DNA of 64,000 nucleotides from Calothrix sp. PCC 7507 (lineage in GTDB: Bacteria > Cyanobacteriota > Cyanobacteriia > Cyanobacteriales > Nostocaceae): contig NC_019682.1 in NCBI RefSeq assembly GCF_000316575.1, positions 2,044,001 through 2,108,000 on the forward strand. The letters are read 5' to 3'. The notes under the pieces were generated by a model, which saw only the letters and a list, made by a program, of their open reading frames with translations, ran no database searches and was not told the DNA's origin. The position numbers and the translations under genes are program-made. Positions within the stretch are counted from its first letter, which is position 1; each line of letters opens with the position of its first letter. Shown here one piece after another: positions 34,388-43,940 of the stretch.

Positions 34388-34792
34388 TTAAAGGTTAGTG
34401 GATATTGCCTGCACAGGGCAAGTGGGGATACATTGTTCACAGACAATGCAGCGCGATCGCGTGAATGTCAATTTGTATGTTTCTGGGTTGAGAGTTAGAG
34501 CTTCGGTAGGACAAACCCCAGTACACAAACCACAGTGGACACAGACATCTTCATCAATCACAATTTCGCCCAAGGTATGGGAAACGCTGATATTTTGCGA
34601 TCGCATCCACTCGATGGCTGCATCTAACTGATCGATGTCTCCTAATAATTCCACCACCAGTTTACCAATTTGATTCGGGGCAACTTGGGCGCGAATAATA
34701 TTAGCAGCTACATTAAACTCTTTGGCCAGTCGGTATGTCACCGGCATTTGGATAGCGCGTTTGGGAAAGGTGAGGGTAACTCTTTTTTTCAC
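34388..34792 (-). CDS. NIL domain plus 4Fe-4S ferredoxin protein
   Basis: A 134-residue protein joining an N-terminal NIL ligand-binding domain (VTLTFPKRAIQMPVTYRLAK, then GKLVVELLGDIDQLDAAIEW) to a bacterial two-cluster ferredoxin: CVHCGLCTGVCPTEAL and CIVCEQCIPTCPVQAI supply all eight cysteines. It is normal in size for the family. NIL domains bind methionine-like ligands in transporters; fused forms in cyanobacteria are thought to be redox sensors in sulphur metabolism, which is inference. Confidence 0.92.
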   Translation of the reverse strand: MKKRVTLTFPKRAIQMPVTYRLAKEFNVAANIIRAQVAPNQIGKLVVELLGDIDQLDAAIEWMRSQNISVSHTLGEIVIDEDVCVHCGLCTGVCPTEALTLNPETYKLTFTRSRCIVCEQCIPTCPVQAISTNL

Positions 34793-34845
34793 GGGTTTCG
34801 CAGAGGGTTTTCTCTGTTGTAGCTTAAATTGTTATTGGTCATTGG

Positions 34846-34960
34846 TCAGGAGTCAGGAGTCAGGAGTCAAGTGTCAGGAGTCAAGTGTCAAGGATCATTA
34901 ATTATTCTCTTTCCAGTCCCCAATTCCCAGTCCCCAATCCCCAATCCCGTGTGGTCAGTT
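34846..34960. repeat. Short tandemly repeated repetitive sequences (STRR)
   Basis: This is a run of degenerate heptads of the type CAGGAGT (34850-34890), followed by CCCAGTC/CCCCAAT-type heptads (34910-34950). Such 7-base tandem arrays are long known in heterocystous cyanobacteria. Confidence 0.85.
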
Positions 34961-35003
34961 AGACTAAAATGATAGTGCTTAATATGTTTTAATAATCCTG
35001 ATT

Positions 35004-35597
35004 ATGAGTACCGATTCACCAGTTAATTCGCCAGTCCAGCCTGAATCAACAACTGGAAAGCGTGTGAGAAATTTCTTAATTGCGATCGTGGCGATCGCTC
35101 TTAGCGTTGCTCTAGTCTTAGGATTGCGAACTGAAACCACTTCAGCTTCTCTCGCCAAATTAAGCGAAGCCTCTACATCTCTAGAAGTCGCTGTCAGCAA
35201 CGGTAAACCATCACTAGTAGAGTTTTATGCCGACTGGTGTACTGTTTGTCAGAAAATGGCTCCAGATATCACCCAACTCGAACAACAGTATGCTGACAAG
35301 GTGAATTTTGTGATGCTGAATGTAGATAACACCAAGTGGCTACCAGAGATGCTGAAATATCGGGTGGATGGGATTCCCCATTTTGTGTTTTTAGGTAAAG
35401 ATGGAGAATCAATAGCACAGGCAATCGGCGATCAACCCCGCACGGTGATGTCCAGCAACTTACAAGCCTTAATTAATGGTGACTCTCTCCCCTATGCTCA
35501 AGCTAGTGGACAAGTTTCCAAATTTTCTGCACCAGTAGCACCAACAGCTAGTCAAGATGATCCCCGCAGTCATGGTAGCCAAGTGGTAAATCAGTGA
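35004..35597 (+). CDS. txlA: Membrane-tethered thioredoxin-like protein (TxlA/HCF164 type)
   Basis: A 197-residue protein with an N-terminal membrane anchor (residues about 22-42, NFLIAIVAIALSVALVLGL) and a thioredoxin fold with active site ADWCTVCQKMAPD (Cys79, Cys82). The cis-Pro loop is DGIPHFVFLG. TxlA/HCF164 proteins transfer reducing power across the thylakoid membrane for cytochrome and photosystem assembly. The length and domain order fit. A disordered Pro/Gln C-terminus follows. The ATG at 35004 directly precedes the anchor. Confidence 0.9.
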   Translation: MSTDSPVNSPVQPESTTGKRVRNFLIAIVAIALSVALVLGLRTETTSASLAKLSEASTSLEVAVSNGKPSLVEFYADWCTVCQKMAPDITQLEQQYADKVNFVMLNVDNTKWLPEMLKYRVDGIPHFVFLGKDGESIAQAIGDQPRTVMSSNLQALINGDSLPYAQASGQVSKFSAPVAPTASQDDPRSHGSQVVNQ

Positions 35598-35629
35598 ACT
35601 GTTGTACTGCTGGCAAAAAACCAGAATTT

Positions 35630-36049
35630 TCACGTCCAATCTTCTATAAATAAACCAGCAATTTGGCCAAAGTCAGCACTTTTACGAGTCAATAAAACGG
35701 CTCGATTCACTAGCGCAAGCGATGCAATTTTCAAATCCATTGTGCCAAGTCTGGGATACTCTTTCCTAAGGCGTTGAAACTCTTGGGTTGCTTGTTCATC
35801 AAACTCAAGAACCGGAATCGCACAATAGTTTGCTAATTGTCGCTTTAATTGCTTATACGTTTCAACTTGCTGTTCAATGCTTTGGGCTTTGGCAATATAA
35901 CTTAACCATCCCCGCATTTGCTCTTCATAGCTAATGATGCTTGTTGCTACTTGACTGGAACTGAGGCTTGCCAATCTTTGTAGCAGTCTTTGAGCGTTGG
36001 CTCCTCCACGATCTAAAACACTAAGATGATCAGTATCGAGAATGTACAT
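35630..36049 (-). CDS. PIN-domain toxin (VapC-like)
   Basis: A 139-residue PIN protein. Acidic ligands: YILDTDHLSVLDRG near the N-terminus, IISYEEQMRGWL, and LGTMDLKIASLALVNRAVLL with a following SADFGQIAG. It is a predicted Mg-dependent RNase. The start codon immediately follows the TAG of the upstream 70-residue partner, so they form a tight toxin-antitoxin operon. Confidence 0.88.
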   Translation of the reverse strand: MYILDTDHLSVLDRGGANAQRLLQRLASLSSSQVATSIISYEEQMRGWLSYIAKAQSIEQQVETYKQLKRQLANYCAIPVLEFDEQATQEFQRLRKEYPRLGTMDLKIASLALVNRAVLLTRKSADFGQIAGLFIEDWT

Positions 36050-36262
36050 CTACTCATCGGCAGGCTCTAGAGAACTCGGACGGAGAGAGTCACGATATTC
36101 GCGTCCTAATCGCATCGCTTCATCATAGGTTGAGTTGTCAACAAATGTACCAGCGATTTTCTCCCACCAAGGTTGAGAGGATACACTATTCTCCAGTCTG
36201 TTTTTAAGTCTTGCAACTTCAGCTTCTAAATAAGCTACTCGTTCTTCTAATTGTTCTGGCAT
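36050..36262 (-). CDS. Antitoxin partner of PIN toxin
   Basis: A 70-residue protein with an N-terminal coiled-coil segment (EERVAYLEAEVARLKNRLEN) and a toxin-binding type tail (TYDEAMRLGREYRDSLR). This coiled-coil plus EAMRLGREYR pattern is frequent in cyanobacterial antitoxins upstream of PIN toxins. It abuts the toxin (stop then ATG, no gap). Confidence 0.85.
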   Translation of the reverse strand: MPEQLEERVAYLEAEVARLKNRLENSVSSQPWWEKIAGTFVDNSTYDEAMRLGREYRDSLRPSSLEPADE

Positions 36263-36337
36263 TAGGGATAGACCTCATTTAAACTTGAGTGCTAATTTGA
36301 TCGTAGGTCACTACTTGAGATTTTACTTGTGGTCTAA

Positions 36338-37087
36338 CTATTTATTTTCGACTATCTGGATTTCATCAAGTCGATTAATTACCACATCCGCACCTCGGAC
36401 ATGATCTGATTTTCCGATCCAAGTGATGCCAATGCTACCTGCAGCTTTTGCGTCACGGGCCATTTGCATATCACCAACAGAATCACCCACCATTAATGTG
36501 GCGCTGGGTTCTACTCCCAAAGCTTGACAAGCCTGCAAAAATAATATTGGATCTGGTTTACTCGGTCCTTCATCTACGCCCATTTGTAGCTGAATGTAAT
36601 TACTTAGCTGGTGGTTATTGACAAAATCACTCACTTCTTGAGATGTGGCAGCTGAGAGGATGCCGAGTTTTAATCCCCCTTCCCGGAGGTATTTCAACAC
36701 CTCCAAACTACCAACAAACATTGGTGAAGGTGTCTGATTCACATACGTTTCCGCTTCATCTAAAGCTTGACGGGCTATTTTTAAGGACTCAAACCATCCC
36801 CTACCAGTTTCGGCTATATATGCGGCTGCGGCAACTTCTGTTTCGCGGCGACTTGCCACTGAAACTATGCCGGCAGGATCGAGGGTATTACCATTAATGC
36901 CAAATGCCATTAACAAAGGTTCGCCAATACCGGGAATTTGCGCGTCTATTAACCGCGTTGCTTTTTGGGCGAGCGATCGCAAATAAACTTCTGAATCTTC
37001 TAGAGTACCGTTTTTGTCAAATAAAATTGCCTGGATATCTGGAAACGTTGTGTTTTTACATTTAATAGTTACCAAAGCCCACCTCAC
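36338..37087 (-). CDS. HAD-superfamily phosphatase (haloacid-dehalogenase-like, phosphoglycolate phosphatase type)
   Basis: A 249-residue HAD hydrolase. Motif I is ILFDKNGTLEDSE, where DKN replaces the usual DxD, so the second aspartate is absent (Asn). Motif II is LGILSAATSQE, and motif III/IV is GPSKPDPILFLQAC with LMVGDSVGDMQMARDA. A helical cap lies between. The substitution of Asp by Asn in motif I raises doubt about ordinary phosphatase activity, although the fold is complete. Substrate unknown. Confidence 0.88.
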   Translation of the reverse strand: MRWALVTIKCKNTTFPDIQAILFDKNGTLEDSEVYLRSLAQKATRLIDAQIPGIGEPLLMAFGINGNTLDPAGIVSVASRRETEVAAAAYIAETGRGWFESLKIARQALDEAETYVNQTPSPMFVGSLEVLKYLREGGLKLGILSAATSQEVSDFVNNHQLSNYIQLQMGVDEGPSKPDPILFLQACQALGVEPSATLMVGDSVGDMQMARDAKAAGSIGITWIGKSDHVRGADVVINRLDEIQIVENK

Positions 37088-37098
37088 TTAAACAAACA

Positions 37099-37234
37099 GG
37101 ACTTACGCAACTGGCACACATATTTCCTGGTTGAAGAGTCAAGGGTCAAGGGTTAAGGGTCAAAAAGCTTGATTTTTGGACTTTGGACTCTTGACCACCT
37201 CTCGCATTGAAAATATGACACTTGCGTAAGTCCT
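37099..37234. mobile_element. MITE with AGGACTTACGCAA terminal inverted repeats
   Basis: AGGACTTACGCAA at 37099-37111 is repeated in exact reverse complement at 37222-37234. Near-matches continue inside. The left flank AACAAA(C) and the right flank AACAAA suggest a short target duplication. The 136-bp interior is made of GGTCAAG-type heptad repeats. No coding capacity. Confidence 0.75.
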
Positions 37235-37265
37235 AACAAAATCAAAATAACAAGTTTTCCAGCAT

Positions 37266-37288
37266 AAAAAAAGAGGGAATTACCCTCT
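37266..37288 (-). terminator. Rho-independent terminator of rpsA
   Basis: On the minus strand AGAGGG pairs with CCCTCT around TAATT, followed by a T-run of seven. It lies 230 bases downstream of the rpsA stop. The region between (37321-37515) is a long 3' leader with no gene. Confidence 0.8.
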
Positions 37289-37515
37289 CTACAATACTTT
37301 GATATTCTGGCGTTGCATATTTGCCGGATGAATTGAGATTTTTAACCAAGGCTATTGGTAGATTCTACTCTTCTGCTAACGGAGACACTACGTATAGCTT
37401 GTTTTTTGGTAGAGGTATGAGAACGACTTTCTCTGACACCTCTATTGGGGAAGCAAAATACATTCTCTTAATTCAGCAACACCGATATTCTGATTTACAA
37501 AAAAATACAAGTGTA

Positions 37516-38601
37516 TTAATCTTCAATAGCGGCTGGAATATCTTCTGCAATAGCTTCAATAGCAGCTGGAATATCTTCTGCAACAGCTACTGGAATATCT
37601 TCTTCCTCAGTTGCTGGTGGAATATCTTCCTCTTCTTCAGTTGCTGGTGGAATATCTTCCTCGGCTAAAACTTCTACAGGCACTTCTGCTGTAACGCCTT
37701 GTTGTTTGGCTAGCAGCTGTTCCCTATACTTAGCTGCCATTTCTTCCGCCTTATCGTAAACCAAATCGCGGTTCTTAATCATATCACCGGGTTCAGGTTC
37801 CAGCTGTTTGGTAGACAGGGAAATCCGACCTCTTTCTGCATCTAAATCAATAATCATGACTTTCACTTCGTCATTGACATTGAAGACGCTATGTGGTGTA
37901 TCAATATGCTCGTGGGAAATTTCAGAGATGTGCAGTAGACCACTAACACCGCCAATATCGATGAACGCACCGTAAGGCTTAATACCGCGCACTGTACCAA
38001 TGACTACTTCACCAACTTCGAGGCGGTTCATCTTGCGTTCAACCAGCGCTCGACGATGAGATAGAACAAGGCGATTACGTTCTTCGTCTACTTCGAGGAA
38101 TTTTAGTGGTAGTTCTTCTCCTACCAATTCTTCTTTAGGCTTGCGAGTACTAATGTGAGAGCCGGGGATAAAGCCGCGTAATCCCTCAATGCGTACCAAT
38201 GCACCACCACGGTTAGTAGCAAACACGCCGGAACGGACAGTAGCGTCTTCAGCTTGCAATTGCCGTACACGTTCCCATGCCCGCATGTATTCAATACGAC
38301 GAATTGAAAGGGTCAACTGACCATCTTCGTTTTCGTCAGTAAGAATGAAAAATTCTCGCGTTTCGTTAGACTGTAAGACTTCTTCCGGGGCATCGACCCG
38401 GTTAATAGACATTTCTTGTATAGGTATGTATGCTGCTGTTTTAGCACCTATGTCAATCAGAGCGCCGCGCGGCTCTATACTGAAAACCGTACCTGGTACA
38501 ATATCACCAGGGCTGAAGTGATAATCGTACTTATCAAGTAGAGCAGCGAAATCTTCGTGAGTGAATCCAATTTCTGTAGCGGTTAAATTCTGATTGACCA
38601 T
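37516..38601 (-). CDS. rpsA: 30S ribosomal protein S1 with acidic repeat tail
   Basis: A 361-residue S1 of the cyanobacterial three-domain type. S1 motifs: GDIVPGTVFSIEPRGALIDI (about residues 32-100), RSGVFATNRGGALVRIEGLR and GEVVIGTVRGIKPYGAFIDI with GVSGLLHISEIS. It binds mRNA and 16S rRNA to promote initiation. After domain three the sequence becomes a highly acidic tail (about residues 312-361) built of repeated EDIP units (EEDIPPATEEE, EDIPVAVA, EDIPAAIED). This tail is longer and more regular than the usual cyanobacterial end. ATG 38601 is chosen for the length and position of domain one. Confidence 0.97.
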   Translation of the reverse strand: MVNQNLTATEIGFTHEDFAALLDKYDYHFSPGDIVPGTVFSIEPRGALIDIGAKTAAYIPIQEMSINRVDAPEEVLQSNETREFFILTDENEDGQLTLSIRRIEYMRAWERVRQLQAEDATVRSGVFATNRGGALVRIEGLRGFIPGSHISTRKPKEELVGEELPLKFLEVDEERNRLVLSHRRALVERKMNRLEVGEVVIGTVRGIKPYGAFIDIGGVSGLLHISEISHEHIDTPHSVFNVNDEVKVMIIDLDAERGRISLSTKQLEPEPGDMIKNRDLVYDKAEEMAAKYREQLLAKQQGVTAEVPVEVLAEEDIPPATEEEEDIPPATEEEDIPVAVAEDIPAAIEAIAEDIPAAIED

Positions 38602-38762
38602 GCTGATTTGTTCCTGGTTTTAGTCTCCGTAAAGTTTTTTGCCACAAGCGATATTGTTTATATGCGAGCGCTTTGATGCCACTCTACACTTACATCTTTC
38701 TCATCCTAGCGCAGAAAAGCTAGTAGTAACACATATCAACTCCCAGATAGAGAATTATATCA

Positions 38763-38882
38763 TATGGCAGGGAACAGGGAACAGGGAATAGGCAATAGGC
38801 AACTTGTACTGAGCGTAAAGCCTGCGGCATAGCTTCGCTTAACGCGTAGCGTCTCCGTCAGGAGAAGTCGAGGTATAGGGAA
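38763..38882. repeat. STRR plus palindromic repeat in rpsA upstream region
   Basis: GGGAACA heptads (38763-38795) are followed by CTTGTACTGAGCG and GCGTAGCGTCTCCGTCAGGA. The CTTGTACTGAGCG string recurs at 54783, and a related CCTGAGCGGAG is at about 56951. No gene lies here. Confidence 0.6.
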
Positions 38883-39033
38883 CAGTTTTTTCTATTTCCT
38901 GTTCGTTAAAATCTCTCTGGTTGCGATATTTCTGGATGTATAAAGGGCATTAGACGCAAATATCCGCTGCTACTGGGGGTAGTAGCAGCGGATTTCAAGG
39001 TTTGTTTGACCTTAAAAGTCTGGTAATAGGAAT

Positions 39034-39141
39034 CTACTTCTCTTCTTTCTTTTGGATGCGGGGGGGTTCGCGAAATGCGATCGCAAAGAAAAGAACTCCT
39101 ATGCACAATGTGAAAATCAAGATGTACGCGACGCTTTCCAT
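39034..39141 (-). CDS. psbT: Photosystem II protein T
   Basis: A 35-residue protein found by reading the minus strand between rpsA and psb[21 protein letters not shown], then [15 protein letters not shown] and a TAG stop. This is the standard PsbT, one transmembrane helix that stabilises the PSII dimer near QA. It lies about 140 bases downstream of psbB in the same direction, as usual. It is shorter than typical ORF cut-offs. Confidence 0.98.
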   Translation of the reverse strand: MESVAYILIFTLCIGVLFFAIAFREPPRIQKKEEK

Positions 39142-39170
39142 GTTAAAAGCTCCTGCCTATCCAGCGAATA

Positions 39171-39282
39171 ATTTAAGGGATGGGGTATTGGGGATGGGGT
39201 ATTGGGGATTAGGTATTGGGAAGAGTTGAATTATCTAGTCTCCAGTTCCCAGTCCCTAGCCCCCAGTCCCCAGTCCCTAAAA
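39171..39282. repeat. STRR between psbB and psbT
   Basis: Degenerate GGGGATT/GGGTATT heptads at 39177-39220 are followed by CCCAGTC/CCCCAGT heptads at 39240-39275. The two halves are complementary and can fold into one long imperfect stem, which may act on psbB-psbT mRNA processing (inference). Confidence 0.75.
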
Positions 39283-40812
39283 TTAGAGAGCTTCTTTCCG
39301 GCGGGTTGTCTTGTCACCCACTTTTTGGAATAAGCCCCACTCGACTTGCTCTTCGAGATCCGCTTCGACCCCAGCAAACACATCTCGGTAAATTGTCCGA
39401 GCGCCGTGCCAGAGGTGGCCAAAGAAGAACAACAGAGCAAATACAGCGTGTCCAAAGGTAAACCAACCTCTGGGACTGGTGCGGAATACACCATCAGAAT
39501 TCAAGGTTTCCCGGTCAAATTCAAATATTTCACCGCCTTGAGCCTTACGGGCATACTTCTTAACTTCGGCTGGATCTTTGAAGGTTTTACCATTCAAATC
39601 ACCGCCATAGAAGCTAACAGTAACGCCAGATTGTTCAAAGCTATATCTGGATTCTGCCCGACGGAAAGGAATGTCAGCGCGGATCACTCCGTCTTTGTCG
39701 GTCAGGATAACTGGGAAGGTTTCAAAGAAGTTGGGGAGACGACGTACAGTCAATTCCCGTCCTTCAGAATCTTTGAATACTGCGTGACCTTGCCAAGATT
39801 GGGCAATACCATCGCCCTTAACCATCGGACCTGTACGGAATAGACCGCCTTTGGCGGGGCTATTACCGACATAATCGTAGAAGGCAAGTTTTTCGGGTAT
39901 TTGTGACCAAGCTTCGTCAAGGCTTGCACCTTGGGCTACGCTATTTTGAACGCGGCGGTCAATTTCTTGACGGAAGTAGCTTTGATCCCATTGGTAGCGG
40001 GTTGGCCCAAATAGCTCAATAGGAGTAGCAGCGGTGCCGTACCACATAGTACCAGCCACCACGAAAGCAGCGAAAAATACTGCAGCGATACTGCTAGAGA
40101 GTACAGTTTCAATGTTCCCCATCCGCAGGGCTTTGTAAAGCCGTTCGGGGGGTCTAACTGTCAGGTGGAATAAGCCTGCGATAATGCCGACAATACCAGC
40201 AGCGATATGGTGAGCGACAATACCACCAGGGTTAAAGGGGTTAAAACCGTCTGGTCCCCATTCTGGTGCTACTGCCTGGATGCTACCGGTGACTCCATAT
40301 GGGTCAGAAACCCACATTCCAGGGCCAAATAGCCCTGTGAGGTGGAAAGCACCAAAGCCAAAACAGAGTAAACCAGATAAAAATAGGTGAATGCCAAACA
40401 TTTTTGGCAAGTCAAGAGCAGGTTCACCAGTGCGGGGATCTCTAAAGAGTTCTAAATCCCAGTAAACCCAGTGCCAAACGGCTGCTAGGAATAATAAACC
40501 GGAAAGAACAATGTGAGCAGCAGCAACGCCTTCAAATGACCAAAAGCCAGGATCATTAGCTGGCGCGCCGGTAACGCTCCAACCACCCCAAGATTGAGTG
40601 ACGCCCAGACGTGACAAGAAGGGAAGCACGAACATTCCTTGACGCCACATTGGGTTGAGAACTGGATCGCTTGGATCATAAACAGCCAGTTCATACAATG
40701 CCATTGAGCCAGCCCAGCCGGCTACTAAGGCTGTGTGCATCAAGTGTACGGAAATCAGTCGCCCTGGATCATTCAGAACTACTGTATGTACTCGGTACCA
40801 GGGTAGTCCCAT
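39283..40812 (-). CDS. psbB: Photosystem II CP47 chlorophyll-binding protein
   Basis: A 509-residue CP47, full length. It carries six transmembrane helices and the large lumenal loop between helices five and six, with chlorophyll-ligating His in [40 protein letters not shown] and [20 protein letters not shown]. The start is supported by a GAGGAGGAG site 8 bases upstream. It is located in the thylakoid membrane. psbT follows on the same strand. Confidence 0.99.
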   Translation of the reverse strand: MGLPWYRVHTVVLNDPGRLISVHLMHTALVAGWAGSMALYELAVYDPSDPVLNPMWRQGMFVLPFLSRLGVTQSWGGWSVTGAPANDPGFWSFEGVAAAHIVLSGLLFLAAVWHWVYWDLELFRDPRTGEPALDLPKMFGIHLFLSGLLCFGFGAFHLTGLFGPGMWVSDPYGVTGSIQAVAPEWGPDGFNPFNPGGIVAHHIAAGIVGIIAGLFHLTVRPPERLYKALRMGNIETVLSSSIAAVFFAAFVVAGTMWYGTAATPIELFGPTRYQWDQSYFRQEIDRRVQNSVAQGASLDEAWSQIPEKLAFYDYVGNSPAKGGLFRTGPMVKGDGIAQSWQGHAVFKDSEGRELTVRRLPNFFETFPVILTDKDGVIRADIPFRRAESRYSFEQSGVTVSFYGGDLNGKTFKDPAEVKKYARKAQGGEIFEFDRETLNSDGVFRTSPRGWFTFGHAVFALLFFFGHLWHGARTIYRDVFAGVEADLEEQVEWGLFQKVGDKTTRRKEAL

Positions 40813-41419
40813 CGACTACGCTCCTCCTCGATGAGTTAGTTTACAAAGCAATTTTCTTACGGAAGTCACACACAACGGAAGCCGTGGCGGTGAATTCTCT
40901 CAGTTTTTGTTATTGCCAGAGTTTTGAGTTTTACCACAGCTTACGTCTTGTAAGTCAGACGGTGTGGCTAGTTTGGCAATGCCTATACGCTTTTAGACCT
41001 TATACCTTTTAGGGTAGCGATCGCCCACACGACTACACAAATGAATTTCTTGGAGAAAAACTTTACCTCGTTCTCAGAGAGTGAGGTAGATATTTGGCAG
41101 TCGTTTGGGCATGAAAACGTGCTGTGCAATCACCAAGCAAAAATGAGAATGTTTTAAAAAGTGTAACTATTGATGGACTTGTTTGCAAGCGTGTAAATAG
41201 GTGCGACCGCGTAGCATTGCTGAGACATTTCGCTACAAAATTTTTGGGGAATGGGGACTGGAGACTGGAGATTGCACTTCGGCTCCTTTCGACTTCGCTC
41301 AAGGCGAGCCGCTCAGTGAGCAGGGATTGGGGACTGGGGACTAGGGATTGGTGAAGTTATTCTTCCTATACCTTGACTTCCTCATCTCCCCCTGCTCCTG
41401 CCCTCCTACCCCCTGCCCC
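40813..41419. other. psbB upstream region and repeat-rich gap
   Basis: The part next to psbB (40813-41060) must hold its promoter; I could not fix it by eye. From about 41240 to 41420 the DNA is GGGGACTGG heptads and CCCCTGC-type repeats. ORFs here (for example 41063-41302) have no coding signature. Confidence 0.45.
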
Positions 41420-41743
41420 CTACACTACCGATTTGATGTTTTGCAGTTGACACTTAGCTTCGGCAGTACCCAAGCGCTCAATTACCTGTTCGGCAGTCAT
41501 CAGGCGCTTTAGCACTACTTGACCGATGGTGTCGTTGGCAATTACTGGTGTTATTGGCTTCACTTCCACAGTTAAAACTGCATCTTCGACTCGATAAAGC
41601 CAGAGCAATTCATTGTGTTCTACCAGACAGACATTTAGTCGTTGAATATCTGGTTGGCGTCGCCAAGCGGTGATCTGCCACAGTCCATCAGATGCCCACA
41701 CTCGGGAAACAGCCCATCCTTCAGATAGAAAGAAATACTTCAC
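41420..41743 (-). CDS. Conserved-type hypothetical protein
   Basis: A 107-residue protein without signal or transmembrane segment. The N-terminal half is beta-rich with many Trp (EGWAVSRVWASDGLWQITAW, RRQPDIQRLNVCLVEHNELL) and the C-terminal half helical (VLKRLMTAEQVIERLGTAEA). It looks like a real cyanobacterial gene by composition but I do not recognise the family. It diverges from the ABC binding-protein gene at 42245. Confidence 0.6.
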   Translation of the reverse strand: MKYFFLSEGWAVSRVWASDGLWQITAWRRQPDIQRLNVCLVEHNELLWLYRVEDAVLTVEVKPITPVIANDTIGQVVLKRLMTAEQVIERLGTAEAKCQLQNIKSVV

Positions 41744-42244
41744 GTTTTTAGTCTCACTCTTAGACTTTCAATCTGCTGTTTACAATATCGCGATCGCTTC
41801 CATCGCTGATGTATAAACATTGATATTTTTCATCAAATCGATGCAGCATTGTATCCCAGCACCAATTGGTCAGATTATTGATCAATACTGCTAGGACTAT
41901 GCTAAAAGCTTAACTAAGCTATTCCCTGATAACTATGAATTTACGCTAAATTTAGCTATTTCCAGAAATTTTAATTAAATATAAAGTTTTCAGTTATAGC
42001 AATTCTCAGATGAATAAAATATACCCTTCCCCACAGAAATCAGGAGCCAGATTATCGCATTCTCCTGAATTCTGAATTCTAACTCCCTCATTTGCACTCG
42101 ACTGAGAACCGCTACATCTAAAGATTTAATTTCAAAATGTGTATTTTTTCAACGATTTTTGTCATAAAGGCGGCTTGTTTTATATGGTCAATTAACCAAC
42201 GTATAGTACAATAGCTGACCGCTGTTATCAACAAGATTATTTCT
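41744..42244. other. AT-rich intergenic region, no gene seen
   Basis: This 500-bp gap between divergent genes contains HIP1 sites and AT-rich sequence but no convincing open frame, terminator or palindrome. Confidence 0.4.
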
Positions 42245-43894
42245 ATGACCTGGTTTGATTCTTCGATAAAAAAATGGGGTCGAATTACAAAATTCTGCTC
42301 TTTGTTCTGTTTATGTTTATTTTTGGTGGTGAGTTGCTCTCCTCGCCCACAGACAACTACACCACCATCACCTGTAACTACCTCTACAGGTGATGGTCGC
42401 ATTACTGTAGGTACGACAGGAAAGCCGAGAACTCTCGATCCGGCGGATGCTTATGAGTTGGCATCTTTGGGTTTAGTGTTTAATATGAGCGATCGCCTCT
42501 ACACTTACGAACCAGGAAGCACGGAAATTAAACTGCAACTGGCGACAGCATTACCAAAAGTCAGTCAAGATGGTTTAACTTACACCATCCCTTTGCGTCA
42601 AGGAGTGGTTTTTCATGATGGCACTCCCTTCGATGCGGAAGCAATGGCTTTTAGTATCAAGCGCTTTATCGAAAATAAAGGTAAACCCTCATTCTTACTA
42701 GCTGATACAGTAGATTCAGTGAAAGCTACAGGGAAATATGAGTTAACAATTAAGCTGAAAAAGCCCTTTGCAGCTTTTCCTGCACTACTAGCATTTTCTG
42801 GAGTATGTCCAGTTTCACCCAAAGCTTATGAAATAGGCACAGGAAAATTTAAACCAGAAACATTTGTCGGTACTGGCCCCTACAAATTAGCCAAGTATGG
42901 TACTGATTCACTGCGATTTGATGTATTTGATAAATATTGGGGAGAAAAACCAGCGAATAAAGGGATTAACGTGCAAATTCAAACTAGTCCAGTGAATTTG
43001 TTTAATGCTTTTCGTACAGGTGCTGTGGATGTAGCTTATTTGTCTCTACAGCCAGATCAAATTCGCAGCTTGGAAGAAGGGAGTAAAAAAGGGGATTGGC
43101 AAGCGATTACGGCACAGGGTAGTGTAGTAAGTTATCTGGTGTTGAATCGCAATCAAAAGCCTTTAGATAAACCAGAGGTAAGACAAGCGATCGCTTCAAT
43201 AATTGACCGTCCACTGTTAAATCAGCGAGTTTTGTTTGGTCAGGCTGATCCGCTTTATAGTATGATTCCCACTACGTTTAATGTTTCCCAGCCATTATTT
43301 AAAGATAAATATGGTGATGCTAACTTTGAACAAGCTAAAAAATTGTTAACTGCTGCTGGTTTTTCTAAAGAAAATCCCGCCAAAGTGCAAATTTGGTATC
43401 CTGCTAGTTCACCTACTCGAAGTTTGGCAGCACAGACACTGAAATCTCTGACTGATCAAAAACTAGAGGGAGTACTTCAATTTGAAGTCACCACTGTAGA
43501 AGGTGCTACTTTCTTTAAAGAAATCTCCAAGGGTTTATATCCAGCAGCTTTACTAGATTGGTATCCAGACTTTTTAGATCCTGACAATTATGTGCAACCA
43601 TTCTTAGCTTGTCAAAAAGGATCAGCAGCTAAGGGATGTGAGGATGGTGGTAGCCAAACTCAAGGGTCATTTTACTATAACGAAGCTGTCAATAAGTTGA
43701 TTGACCAGCAACGCCAAGAACAAAACCCCGAAGCCCGCAAGAAAATATTTTTAGACATTCAAACCCAAGTAACAAATGATGTTCCTTATGTTCCTTTATG
43801 GCAGAATAAAGATTTTGTGTTTGCCCAAAAAGGTGTAAGCAACGTGCAACTTGACCCTACTCAGAATTTGGTTTACAAATCTATTAAAAAGTAG
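42245..43894 (+). CDS. Peptide/nickel-type ABC transporter substrate-binding lipoprotein (family 5)
   Basis: A 549-residue cluster-C binding protein. After a basic start, a hydrophobic stretch ends in the lipobox LFLVVSCSPRP. The family 5 signature is GLTYTIPLRQGVVFHDGTPF, DAEAMAFSIKRF; FVGTGPYKLAKY and YPDFLDPDNYVQPFLACQKG are further hallmarks. It captures oligopeptides or similar solutes in the periplasm. The permease gene at 44438 follows after a 540-bp gap that contains a MITE. Confidence 0.93.
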   Translation: MTWFDSSIKKWGRITKFCSLFCLCLFLVVSCSPRPQTTTPPSPVTTSTGDGRITVGTTGKPRTLDPADAYELASLGLVFNMSDRLYTYEPGSTEIKLQLATALPKVSQDGLTYTIPLRQGVVFHDGTPFDAEAMAFSIKRFIENKGKPSFLLADTVDSVKATGKYELTIKLKKPFAAFPALLAFSGVCPVSPKAYEIGTGKFKPETFVGTGPYKLAKYGTDSLRFDVFDKYWGEKPANKGINVQIQTSPVNLFNAFRTGAVDVAYLSLQPDQIRSLEEGSKKGDWQAITAQGSVVSYLVLNRNQKPLDKPEVRQAIASIIDRPLLNQRVLFGQADPLYSMIPTTFNVSQPLFKDKYGDANFEQAKKLLTAAGFSKENPAKVQIWYPASSPTRSLAAQTLKSLTDQKLEGVLQFEVTTVEGATFFKEISKGLYPAALLDWYPDFLDPDNYVQPFLACQKGSAAKGCEDGGSQTQGSFYYNEAVNKLIDQQRQEQNPEARKKIFLDIQTQVTNDVPYVPLWQNKDFVFAQKGVSNVQLDPTQNLVYKSIKK

Positions 43895-43940
43895 GTCATA
43901 CCTATTATGAAGATGCACATAATAATACCCCCCTGTAGTC

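Noticed and set aside
34846-34960. Possible CRISPR-like array
   Set aside because: Units are 7-base degenerate heptads without spacers; this is an STRR block.
37321-37668. 115-codon plus-strand ORF over the end of rpsA
   Set aside because: Its repetitive Trp/Asn/Ile/Phe tail is the antisense reading of the EDIP repeats in S1.
41063-41354. ORFs on both strands upstream of the gene at 41420
   Set aside because: They run through heptad repeats, with no conserved-looking sequence.
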